NCBI GenBank assembly: GCA_035048485.1
Contig: CM068583.1
Span: 28,207,841 to 28,271,840 of the forward strand
Length of the DNA stretch: 64,000 nucleotides
Reading direction: 5' to 3'
Source: Pteria penguin
Lineage: Eukaryota; Mollusca; Bivalvia; Pterioida; Pteriidae
Shown here: positions 11,271 to 22,700 of the stretch, piece after piece
Layout of the letters: every line of letters starts with the position of its first letter
Position numbering within the stretch: position 1 is the stretch's first letter
Notes under the pieces: generated by a model
Databases searched by the model: none
The model's input: only the letters and a program-made list of their open reading frames with translations
Told to the model about the DNA's origin: nothing
Position numbers and translations under genes: made by a program

Positions 11271-13136
11271 TTACACACGCACATAATCACTGTATCTTGT
11301 TGTTTTTGAGATTCGTCCGGATCTTGTTGTTGTGGAAGTCATATCAGTAGAACGACTATAATCACATTGCGGATCGCGGTGGATTTCTGTAGCGGATTGC
11401 TGTGGTGAAGGCGATACATGATGGTATGTTGTTACGGGTGTGAACGGTGTATCATTCATGTTGTTTTCGTCGCACATTGTTCTACGGATGTGTCGTCTGT
11501 TTCCTCTGTATTTTGTTCCATCAGTATTTGCAACAATGTAAGATCTTGGAGTGTTGTGTTTTTGTACAACTTTTCCTCTTGTCCATGTGTTAGCTGTTTG
11601 AAACATTATGTCTTCATTGTTATGCAAGTTGTCAAGTTCCTTTGTTCCTTTCCTGTCAAACTGAATTTTTGACTTCAGTTGACGTGTTCGAAGTCTATCC
11701 TGAATCTCTTTAGACGCATACGGATGAGGTTGAAGTAGAGATTCTGCTGTTGGTAGATTGGTTTTCAATCTGCGTCCCAAAAAGATTTGTGCTGGCGAGA
11801 GATCGATTTCAGATAGTGGAGTATTGCGGTAGGCAAGAATGGATTTGTGCGGATCATCAGATTTCTTAATCAAGTTCTTGATGGTTTGGACAGTTCTTTC
11901 GGCTTGTCCATTAGATTGAGCATAATGTGGACTACTTGTTGTATGTTTGAAGTCGTACTCTTCTACGAATGCCTTGAAGTGACTTGACGAGAATTGTGGT
12001 CCATTGTCGGTGATGATTTCATCCGGAATTCCATATCTGGAAAATATTCCCTTCAAGTAGTTGATTGTGTTGCTACTTGTAAGATTGTCTAGTTTGATAA
12101 CTTCTGGCCATTTCGAATAGTAATCGACTACTAGTAAATAGTGATGACTCTTGTATTCAAATAGGTCGGCTGCTAATGTGGCCCATGGTCGATTTGGAAT
12201 GTCTGGTAACATCATTGGTTCTTTTGCGTTTGAGTTTTGGTTTGAGGCACATTTTGAGCAAGAGCGTATTTTGTTTTCAATGTCAGATGTCATTCCTAGC
12301 CAGAATAGGATGTCCCGTGCTCTGCTGATTGATTTTACTATACCAAGATGTGGCTCATGTATGATATTGAGCATTTGACTCCTTAATGCTTTCGGGATGA
12401 TAAGCTTTTGCGATTTGTATAGAATTCCATCAATACACGATATTTCGTCCCGGAAGTTCCAATATGCATGAACAGATGCATGTAGACTTTGTTTTGTATC
12501 TGGCCATCCATTTAGGGTTACTTTCATGAGTTCTGTAAGTTCCGAATCTTCTGCGGATTCTTGTCGAATTTTATCATACATGTCTTTTGAGACCGGCAAG
12601 TGCGAGATTAAGTGAATGTCATTTACTTGCAAGTCAGGTACGAGATTTTCAGTAGTTTCAGGTAAGTATGATCTGCTAAGATGATCAGCAAGATACATTT
12701 CTTTGCCTGGCTTGTATGTCACCTGTAAGCTGTAGCGCTGTAGTGCAAGACGTAGTTTTTGTAGACGAGCAGGTGATTGCCATAACGGTTTATTGAAAAT
12801 ACTTTGTAATGGCTTGTGATCGGTTTCGATAAGGATTTCTTTTCCATACACGAAGTCATGAAATTTTGTGCATCCATACATTATAGCTAGTGTTTCCTTT
12901 TCGATTTGGGCATATTTTTGTTGTGTTTCGGTTAGCGCACGTGATGCATAAGCGACAGGTTTGTTATCCTGTATGAGTACTGCACCTATGCCTTTACTGC
13001 TTGCATCTACGGATAGAGTGACTGGTTTCTTAGCATTGTAGTACTGCAAAATCTGATCACTCGAGGCTATTGATATAAGTTCCTGGAAGCTGTTTTCTTG
13101 TTCATTGTCCCAGTGCCATTCAGTGTTCTTTTCCAA
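11271..13136 (-). pseudogene. pol 3' part: RNase H and integrase
   Basis: Open frame of about 620 codons, entered by frameshift from the upstream RT frame. RNase H begins around LSVDASSKGIGAVLIQ (Asp 44 of this segment) with ETDHKPLQSIF (104-114). The integrase zinc finger shows H260, H263, C293 and C296. The catalytic core has Asp 324 (AADLFEY), Asp 377 (ITDNGPQF) and Glu 413 (NGQAERTV). The C-terminal part has the WTRGKVV...NRRHIR pattern typical of Mag-like integrases. All catalytic residues that I can identify are present. It has no start of its own and would be made only as part of Gag-Pol. Confidence 0.93.
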
Positions 13137-13614
13137 AAAGAAGTCTTAGTGGAGCGGTGATAGTAGACATGTTTGGAATGAATTTACTAAGATACGTGAC
13201 AAATCCTAGAAATGTTTGTAGTTCTTTTACGCATGTAGGTTGTTTCATTTGCTTCACTGCTCTGACTTTCTCTGGATCAGGTTTGACACCATCTTTTGTA
13301 AGCCTGTGGCCTACAAATGTAACTTCAGACTTACAAAATTCACATTTTCCAGGGCTCAGTTTTAAGTTGTATTGTCGTGCCTTTTCTAGTACCTGTTTCA
13401 GACGCTTATCATGTTCCTCTCTGTTTTTACCCCAAATGAGTATATCATCAATGACATTTTCGGCTCCTTCGATTGGTTGTACCATTTCGGAAATTATGCG
13501 TTGGAATATTTCACTTGCAGATTTAATACCGAACGGAAGTCTGAGGAATCTATACCTGCCAAAAGTTGTATTAAATGTGCAAAGTTTAGAGCTGTATTCA
13601 TCAAGTACGACTTG
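13120..13614 (-). pseudogene. pol middle part: reverse transcriptase catalytic region
   Basis: This segment continues the gag-pro frame after an in-frame stop at 13615-13617 and holds the RT catalytic motif VIDDILIWG (Asp pair near 13441-13446), the KCEFCKSEVTFVGH palm region and the connection. It stays open to 13120, where the frame ends because of a one-base length change in a T run near 13129-13135. The reading frame of RNase H and integrase lies one base away. The loss could be a real indel or a homopolymer sequencing error. Confidence 0.88.
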
Positions 13615-15234
13615 TCAAAAGCCATTTGTAGCGTCAAGTTTACTGAATACCGTAGCCTCCTCTATGTTTGCAGTTATTTCTTCTATTGTTTTTAGCGGAA
13701 AGTGTTCTCGCATGATTACTTTGTTCAGATCATTTGGATCGATGCAGATTCGTAGCTTGCCATTGGGTTTCGTAACCACAACCATTGAGTTTACCCATTC
13801 TGTAGGAGAGTCCTCTTTGACAATTACTCCTTTTTTCTCCATGGAATCTAATTCCTCTTTAACTTTACTTTTAATTGTATACGGTACACGCCTTGGCGGA
13901 TGAATGAAAGGTTGAGCATTTTCTTGTAGCTTAATGCGATGTTGACCAGGCAACTGTCCTAATCCTTTGAATAGATCTGAGTAAACATTCTCAATATTAC
14001 CAGGAAGTTCATCGAGTACGGTGTGAATGCGCTTTATGAAACCCAGATCAGTGCATGATCTTGCTCCTAATATTGACTGTACTTGTCTATCAACAACATA
14101 GAATTTGAGACTATGCAAAGTTTCATCATCCTCTCGAGTGCATTGAAGTGTTGTCATGCCAACTGTTGGTATATTATGACCGGAGTATGATTTTAACGGC
14201 GAATCAGCATTCACAAGCAACGACTTGTTTTCAAGTTGGTTGTAGATGTATTTTGGAATAATATTGCATTTAGCTCCTGTGTCTAACTGAAATGTTACCC
14301 GTGTTCCGTTGACAGATATGTCTTGTAGCCATTCTGTATCTATTGTGTTTACACTATTGTTTGATATAGTACCAACAAACAGATCATCATCATCAGAGTC
14401 TTTCTCTACTACACTTAGGTGTTTAGGTTTAGCTCCTTGTTGCTGATATGTCACATTTCGATTTTGCTTATGTTGCGAAGACCTGCACATTTTTCCGAAG
14501 TGATTGTAACGCTTGCAACTGTTGCACTGCTTCCCAAATGCTGGACATTTTCTCACAGGATGTGTAGTTCCACAATTTGTGCAATTGTTAATCATTTTGA
14601 ACTCAGGCTTTGTACTTTTGTTTGATTTTTCGGTTCGTTTTGATGCATTTCGGTTTTTAGAATTTCTTACAACATTAACGGATTTGTCTTCACTTGTCAT
14701 AGATTTCAGTTGCTCCTTGGACATTTCGTGAGTACGGGCAAAATTTACAGCTTTCTCAAGTGATAGTTCAGTTCCTTCATTTATACATTTTTCTCGGACC
14801 TTTTGATCCTTTGTGCCAAAGACAATAGCATCTCGCAACATTTCATCTTGAGACGTGTAATGACATTCTTTAATCAAGAGACGTAACTCCGTTAGAAACT
14901 GCTCAAAGGATTCAGTGTCTTTTTGACGTCTTGTTAGGAATTTGTATCTCGAATATATTCTATTGGATTTAGGTTCGACGTGCTTTTCAAATCGATCATA
15001 GTAGTCAGTCAGAGATATTTGATAGCTTTCCTCGAAATTCCAGGTTGAGTGGATGTCCCTACCTTTGGATCCAATCCAAATCATTAAATAGTTGCATTTT
15101 TCTTTTTCATTCTTTTTCGCTAATGGACCCGAAAACCAAAATTCAGCATGTTGTCGGAAGGATTTCCAGGCTCCAGGGAGATCATTAGAATCCCAATCCA
15201 TAACTGGGGCAGGACCTATCATTGACTCAGCCAT
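13615..15234 (-). pseudogene. gag, protease and start of reverse transcriptase
   Basis: Starts at ATG 15234. Gag occupies about 1-215. Two zinc knuckles follow (CTNCGTTHPVRKC, residues 218-230, a CX2CX3HX4C variant, and CNSCKRYNHFGKMC, 237-250, canonical CX2CX4HX4C). The protease motif LDTGA is at 317-321, and RT fingers (KPNGKLRICIDPNDLNK) come before the end. The frame stops after ...KLDATNGF at a TGA where the family normally has tryptophan, so the catalytic RT region is not reached without readthrough. No separate gag stop is present, consistent with a single Gag-Pol frame. Confidence 0.9.
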
Positions 15235-15312
15235 TTTACCTCTTTTTACCTCTTACAACGTTTTAAATTGATCTGAGGGGTTTTCTTCAATATTTCTGTT
15301 CGATGGATGTGG

Positions 15313-15330
15313 ATCCGTATTCTGACACCA
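15313..15330 (-). promoter_or_regulatory. Primer binding site (tRNA-Leu type)
   Basis: Directly inside the 5' LTR. On the plus strand the bases read like a tRNA 3' end, ...TATTCTGACACCA, so the minus-strand RNA would pair with a tRNA 3' terminus. The TTCTGACACCA ending matches tRNA-Leu acceptor ends as I recall them. Confidence 0.75.
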
Positions 15331-15464
15331 TGTTATGATGAGATCGAACAGTAGGCTGACATCTTGAACTCTTTATTCTGATCTTTAACATCCAAGAGTT
15401 ACATTGAGTGATTGCTATTGAGTACAAACCGAATCCGGATTTGTAATTACATGAATACATAACA
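15331..15464 (-). repeat. 5' LTR of the Ty3/gypsy element
   Basis: 134 bp, identical to 10579-10712, with a minus-strand AATAAA at 15372-15377. It is followed by the right target duplication GGTAA at 15465-15469. Confidence 0.95.
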
Positions 15465-15469
15465 GGTAA

Positions 15470-18038
15470 GTAGATTTTTATAAACATGATCCACACGAAA
15501 GGATCTTTAAGGACAGACCAATAAAAGGTTTATACTATTACTTTACTGTACATGAGTTATATCATGCAATCTGTTCGAGCACATCAACCTTGACAGATGT
15601 GCAACATGCTTGAAACCAAAATGAGTCGACAGCACGCAAGTCCCGTTTGTGGGCGCCGTAATCGTCTTTATAATATAGTCTATCTTATTAGATTACGGCA
15701 TTGGCGGTTCTCTGAACAACTCACTCTTTGAAAAACGTTCTGATTTGAATGTGTAGCAATATGATATCATCATTCAACCTATGGCATATTCATATCTCAG
15801 TTATTACGTTATGTCATAGTGAGTTCAAATTACGATAATTTTCAGTGGAGGGTGACGAAGTATGTTTGTTGTCAATAAGAGACTTTTATTATACATCATC
15901 ACATTTCGAAATAAAGAATGTTGCATGATATTCCGGATTTTAAATATTTTATTCCATTTTAAACATCGACTTTGACTCCTATACCTGATATTTACTTTAC
16001 AAAACAGGTTCTAATGAGGAGTGTTGCTAGCAAGCAGTAGCTGCTTTTAAAATATCTTTTTCATCTGAATTTACTTTGTTTGTTTATTTGTTTTTTTTCA
16101 TAGAAAAAAGTCAGGACCTAAGTTATATACTGAATGTTGTTAGTCGCTGTTTCCTATGATATCGCTTTAAGTGTGTGTATGTGCTCAGAAACTTTATCAC
16201 ATCCAAGCAGTTGGAACCGCAAAACGTTTATTATGTGATGTTGAGCGATGTTGTTATTGCCAGTCATGTGACACCAGATACTTTAGTATTTTACATTAAC
16301 GTCACACTTATTCCCTTTGCAATGCGGAGCTCGTGAAAAAGTTCACCGCGGAGGATTTGACGTAAGTGTTATTATACCCTTTTTCCTGATGTTATGTGGC
16401 AATGACACTTTCTACACATTCATATATCTGAGCTCGGCTTACAAACGGGTAGAGCACGGTTTACTTATGTTGATGTCGCTTTACATATTTTTGATAGCAA
16501 CATATTATTCTACAAACTTTTCGTGTGTCATTAAATTTTTATTACCTCTCTTCTTGAGAAACCTGTTCATCCTTGTTCTCTATATGAGGATTATTTATTT
16601 TTAAATGTGTGTCCTTTGATTGTGCTGCTTTTGCGGTGAGTGGGAAGGTGGGCGCCCGTAAACCGGTTAACTACACCAATTGAATGACGTTTGTTACTTC
16701 AATTGACCGTCCTAAGTCGGTATCGTAACCGTAGCAAATCGAATATTTATCTAATGTAATTTTTCAGTGTATATTCTGTTGTCATTTTTTGTGTGCATGT
16801 CCTTGGTGATTTTTGTCATACAGCTTTGTCAGATGTCTTCAGTTTTCTCTTATATGTACTGTGCTGAATTATATGTTTCATTTGTATATCAGAACATTCA
16901 CGTCGGGTGCGGCCAGCAACACAGGAGACGCTCACTCCCCCAGGACACCTGGTGTCACCTTGAGTAGAAAGTATATACTGTGTATATTGGGTCAGTATAG
17001 AAACACTCATAACTGCGAATGAAATTGCATTATTTGATACCTTTATTTGACAGGTATACATACAAGATAATATTGAAGAATTATTTTGAATTGGATGAGA
17101 ATGCTTGGCCAGATTTCTGTGTATTAGGACAAGCACTGATAGTTTCGAACGTGATCCATAAAAGCAGGACAAGTTATAATTGGCTAATCCTCTCTATATT
17201 TTTTCTGTAATCATGGATTAATAGCCACAGCTAAATAAAAATATATTAAAAATTAGCAGAATTGATCTAGCATTTCCAGACACAAAAGTATATTAATTTT
17301 ATGTATTTATTTATTTATTTTTAGGGGGGGGGTGTATTTCATTTTCTATTTTTACTAATTTTGTAAGTATTATGCTTCCATGATCTTTTTTATGTCTGGA
17401 CTGATTTCATTGATAAAATTTTTTTCTCAATAAAATATGGATTTCTATCCGGTAAAAAGTAATAAGCTGAATGACTGAATTCTATGGATTAAAAAATATT
17501 GATGTATTTGACTTACTTATGATAAGATTACTAGGTGGACGTAATAGAGAAATGATTCTACACGAATTGTAAATCTATATCATGGTGTTCACGTCGTGGC
17601 AGTTTACTTATTTACAGATAATGAAGCACAAAGCGTTTAAATTGAAATTAATACCATTATTACTCTAGGCAAACTGGATAGCCGGTCAACGATGTATAAT
17701 ATAGCAGTAGCAAATGTACGGGATTATACGAATGTGCAATAAAAAGAAAAAAGCAGTTCTTATTTAATCCCATTTATACTTGTGTCCGTTTTTCCAAAAA
17801 CACGTGCTTGTCTTATCATCATTACCTACTTTGCAGTTTCATTTTGATTTCCGTGCAGGTTCATAACCTTTTTCTAAATATTATTAGGCCTCTGACAACA
17901 ATATTTTCTTTTTGAATATAAACTACGAGCTGGTTCATTTCATAGTACTTATAATTTCATATTGAACTTGTCGACGTCAGTATGTCCCATATGACCTGAA
18001 TATAATCCGTTCAGCAAACTGTTAACAGCGTTTCTGTG
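15470..18038. other. Intergenic region upstream of gene B
   Basis: AT-rich DNA with no supported gene. It contains a copy of the dispersed repeat (16905-16965), a segment near 16633-16700 resembling 9063-9130, and a short T/G low-complexity stretch near 17305-17335. The promoter of gene B should lie towards its end, but no element can be singled out. Confidence 0.45.
16905..16965 (+). repeat. Dispersed repeat fragment (GGGCACCTG family)
   Basis: Reads CACAGGAGACGCTCACTCCC and then GACACCTGGTGTCACCTT, a diverged copy of the block at the start of the window. Confidence 0.5.
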
Positions 18039-18168
18039 ATGCAGAATAAAGAAATGAAGGGGACTGGAATTGCCGTTGAGACTGGGGTTCATCATGAAGA
18101 GGTCCTTACCAACCGGAGCACTGACATGCATCCCAAGGACAAAGGATGGGCATGGATGGTCCTTTTAG
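18039..18168 (+). CDS. Gene B exon 1
   Basis: ATG at 18039 (MQNKEMKGTG...) is aligned with the starts of genes A and C; a second in-frame ATG lies five codons later. Ends ...CTTTTAG with donor GTAACT, phase 1. It encodes a 35-residue tail and the DKGWAWMVLL entry to helix 1. Confidence 0.88.
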
Positions 18169-19663
18169 GTAACTATATCGTACAATATTCTGAAGGTCAA
18201 TAACGATAACGTTTAAAAATAGTGAGAGTTTGAATCATTAGCAGTTGTTGGGTCAAATAATTCGATAATTCAGCGACTAGCCAAACTTAATCTTCATTGG
18301 TACATTTTCTCCCTTCTGATTTCTGAGATGTGACACAGACACATGAGACGAGTTACATTCGTATGTTGTATTTACAGTCTTGACATGAAGTGCTATGTAA
18401 GGATTGTGGATTCCCTTTTCTCCAAAAGTTTATCATAAAAATAATTTCTCATGATCATTGATATTTATCTATATATGATATGTTACCAAGCAAAACGATA
18501 TGTGTAAATCTTATACAGTTTTATCAACACTCACCCTATATAAATGTATGTCTAGGATTACTAGTGAAATAGATTCGTAAAAGTTGAAAATTAAAAAAAT
18601 AATAATAAATGATAATATTAAATAAACAGAATAAAATAAAATAATTTACATATCTGTATATAGTTTTATAAGATAAAAAGATGAATATTTTATTCAAAGG
18701 TGCATTTCTGGAGAACATATTGTTATTTGGTTCTCGGAGAACTTATAGTATCTTGTACAAGGAGTTCATGTCGTCATACAATGCTTCAGCCACAGAGGTT
18801 GCTTTAACCATGACCGTCCAAACTGCTGTTATAAGTACAACCTGTAAGTATAGAATAAATACTGCTGGTGGACTGAAAGTCCCGAGGACATCATAAATCT
18901 AATTTTCAATGCTTTTGGACTGATTTAAAAGTAAAAATCGAAGAAGTACCGAAGGGTAAACCATATCTAATAGTCCATGGAGTAAAAGAACGATCTTGTG
19001 TATAGTGTCATATTCAGACAAATGTGAACCTCAATAAAATCGAGGTGAGACCAGGTGCCCGGGAGGAGTAAGCGGCCCCTGGTTGCATGCAGCACCCGTC
19101 ACAAAAGTCCTGCAACAACTTTTTTTAATTTTCAGCCATGAAATTTTGTTAATCACTCTAAAAGTAATGAGTATCTCCCTCATGCATAGCTCTGTTTGAT
19201 TCTTCGACTGTTAGGCCACTTTCGCGTTAATTCTGTTTTTTAAATATCTATATATCAACTCGGCCATGAGCATCACCTTATAGACATAAGTTGTAGAAAT
19301 GCGCATCCAGTACACAAATTGTAACGTATATATGTTTTCATATTTCATACAAAGAATTCAAATATACATTATATTACGAAAATCTCCTTATGCGTTTAGA
19401 TATTCCTACTATGTTATAGACTGCACTACAATTTTTCAACTCCAACGGATGAAGTCTTTACTGTCAGTGAAATGAAAGAGATTGTTTAATTTGCATTCAT
19501 TGACGAAAATTTCTCTGTGTAAATAGTTTCGTATAGAACACTCCTACTGGTTAAATGTAATTCAAGCTCATCGCTAGCCATTAGCATGTTATTTATTTTC
19601 ATAGTCTAGAGCTTTTACTTTTGCATGTAATATAATGATATCGTAATAAGATAGCAGACCGCT

Positions 19664-19712
<49 letters not shown>

Positions 19713-22700
19713 ATGGGTTTTTTTTGGTTTTATTTAATTTTGTTTGGGGTTTTTTTTGGGGGAGGGGGGGGGGGGTTATTATTTATTTATTATTAGTCCT
19801 TATTTTTTGTATACTCTTTAATAAGTTGATATTGAGCATGAAAATGGAAGGAGAATAGATCTTTACGAAATTCATTTACAGGAATTATTACTTGTTTCAG
19901 CTCTTCTAATTCTGAGTATTGGAACTCGATGTTGCTCTACAAGAGTTTATGTCATGCTGGGTGGAATATTAGGTTGTCTGGCATACGCCATCAATTCATT
20001 TGCTACTAGTGTCCCATTGTTACTACTTTCACAAGGAATATTCTTTGGTATGTACATGATTACATTTATATTTAAACATATAACAAAAAGACACCTGTTT
20101 ATTAAATGAATAGGAGATAGTTTACCGATGAAGTGCACAATCATAAACAAGATAAAGATGCACAATGACTCATCTGAATTAAAATGATGTGCTCCAAATA
20201 ATAGTTTCATATTCTGCATTATATGCCATTATTTCTTGATAGCTTATAACAATAGACATTTTTATATTGATTATAACCATTAGAACATACCTACATTAAT
20301 GTTTTGCATCATATGCGCATCTTTACGTTCATTTCTTTTCCTGATGCTTGTACTTCACCAAGTGACGTTAAATTTGAAGATAAAGAAATATTTATGCAGT
20401 GTACCATATACACAATTCGATGTCTCTTCAGTGGTGAGCAAGGGCGAAATATGGAAATGCAAAGCATAAATATTTCAAGAGCAAGCTGATAACCAACCGG
20501 GCCTAAAAGATAGAGCCAAAGTACCAAATTAAGTATGGAGTTATACATGCGGAGATACTCATTAGTTTGCAGAATAATTCACATTAGAACTGAAAACTGG
20601 GCTTATGATACCCAAGGGGTCCAACATTCCACCCACCAGCAGCGGTATCAACTTAGTGATACTAATTAATATACGAAAAATGTATACATGTCTCAATTTA
20701 GTGTAACATATGCGGATTTGAAATACCTATGTCTATGCTCAATCTCTAAAATTGAAAATCCAAAGCATACAAATGTAAAGAGAACCGTTCTCAGGGCAGA
20801 GATGTACTTGAGGGAGGTGCTTCTTAAAAGGGGTTGAAACATGAAAGTTTTCTAAATAAAAAAAAGTCCTTTTTCGAGAAAAAAAAATGATACCGAAACT
20901 CAGAACTCTCTACATCCTTTTCTCTTTTATGCTATGATACAATCTATTTTATCATACCCATGACAATAAATCTAAAATTCCTCTACTCCGGAGATGACAT
21001 AACTGGTATGGCATGAAACACACTTCATCATAAATGATGCATTTAAAAATCAGGAATAACGGGTAAAAGAAGAAAAAAATTACTGTTGAAATGTACTATC
21101 ACATATGTCTTACTTTCCGAAGTATCGAAACGACCATGACCATCACTGAAGAGACATAAATTGTGTGCTAAGTGAAAAGTGATTGCGGTTGTTGAAAGGA
21201 AAAATTTACATAGATTCCCTAAGCTATTTTATCCTTGCCCCGTTCTCGTGAAAAGACGAATCGTGTCATCTTGGAGTGAATCTCAATTAGAAGCCCTAGA
21301 GAAAAAGTAAAATTATGAAATTTAATAGACGGACAGACAATTTGAATATCAAAAATTAAATACATTACGATGTCAGATGATCTAAATTCCGCTTCGAATT
21401 ACATGACTGCAGTGCACATGTACTCATGTACAGAGGTCCTGTCTGCAATGCTAAATAGTGATTTAGAAAAACACCATAATAAATAAAGAACATATATACC
21501 TTTTGATTTTGTGCACCGTATACGCATTTCGACAACTTATGTCTCTTCAGTGATGCTCGTGGCCAAATGATTGGAATTCTCAAAATATATAAATATTTGA
21601 AAAGCAGTGTTGAAACCAAAATGACCTAAAAGTGAAACAAAGAATCTATCTAAGGACAGAGCTATGCATGAGGGACATACTCCTTAGTTTTAGAGTGATT
21701 TACTTAATTTGATGACTGAAAATTTGAAGTATGTATTTCATGTCAGTACAAAAGCACTGAAAACTAGACTATTGATGCCCACGAGGACTATCAGTCCACC
21801 AGCAGTGACACCGGCCTAGTGGTTATAATAAATAAAGAAATGGATATAGATATTTTACTAAGCTCTTTGAAAACATAGCCAAGGCGAGGTTGCAAAATAG
21901 AAATAAAAGAAAACATAACGACTTGACGGGTACTCCTAATACCCAACCCCACCCCTTTACCACGTTGTTTGTGCCTTCTTCTTCTTCTTTTTTAATGTTA
22001 TGCTATTGTAATTTAAGAGTGTATAATAAATATCAAGCCGTACATGTATATACGTGTATAAATACTTTTGAATAAACAAAAATACATACATATATTGAAG
22101 TGCCCCGTTTGCACATATGCCCATTTCTTATGTCTCGTAAATGATACTCAAGGTCATAAATGTGGAAATCCAGATCGTAAATATCTGAAGAGCAAATTAA
22201 TTACACCTAAAAGTAAAAAAAGAACAGTTCTCAGGACAGAGTTATGCATGGCGGTAGTGCACTCCTTAACGAGGAGATGAAACAGGAATTTCAAACATTT
22301 TGACTTCGGTTTTACCTTGTGTATTTACATATTGACGCGATCTTAAAATGATAGATTTTGATATTTTGGACACAATAAATGAGAATCAATAAAGCCGAAT
22401 CTTAATAAAAATATCATTTTTTTTTCAAATTGAGACCCAATTCATTCAGGAAAAGTTTGTTGATTGATTTGTGTTTTACGTCGCATCACGACATGGAAAC
22501 AGGATGTAACCAAACCCCTAAGCATTATGGTACTTTTCTGGAATCGGACCAGGATCCTTAACATCGCAAGCCAAGCCACTACACTAAGAGAGTCTCTACC
22601 AGAAAAATAAACCCTCCTTTACATATATTGGTTTATCTTAAGTAAGGCATATCGATAATTTGGTTCCCTTCCAAACACGGCCCTTTTTAAATCTCTTCTT

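Larger units (their letters stand above)
10579..15464 (-). mobile_element. Ty3/gypsy LTR retrotransposon, Mag/Steamer-like, full length with two coding lesions
   Basis: A 4886-bp element on the minus strand, bounded by identical 134-bp LTRs (TG...CA) and flanked by GGTAA duplications. Order on the minus strand: 5' LTR, tRNA-type primer site, gag with two zinc knuckles, aspartic protease, reverse transcriptase, RNase H, integrase, 3' non-coding region with a nested SINE, polypurine tract, 3' LTR. Gag and pol lie in one frame with no env, as in Mag-clade and bivalve Steamer-like elements; the short LTRs and total length also fit. Identical LTRs point to recent insertion. The coding region is broken by an in-frame stop in RT and a frameshift just before RNase H. 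Clade assignment is inference; an RT phylogeny would decide. Confidence 0.93.
18844..19900. other. Gene B intron 2
   Basis: 1057-bp GT-AG intron. It contains a reverse copy of the dispersed repeat (19040-19115), a (CT)n microsatellite (about 19668-19706) and an adjacent T/G homopolymer tract (19717-19778). Confidence 0.75.

Noticed and set aside
13157..13903. A 248-codon plus-strand frame
   Set aside because: It lies antisense to the reverse transcriptase and is a shadow of it.
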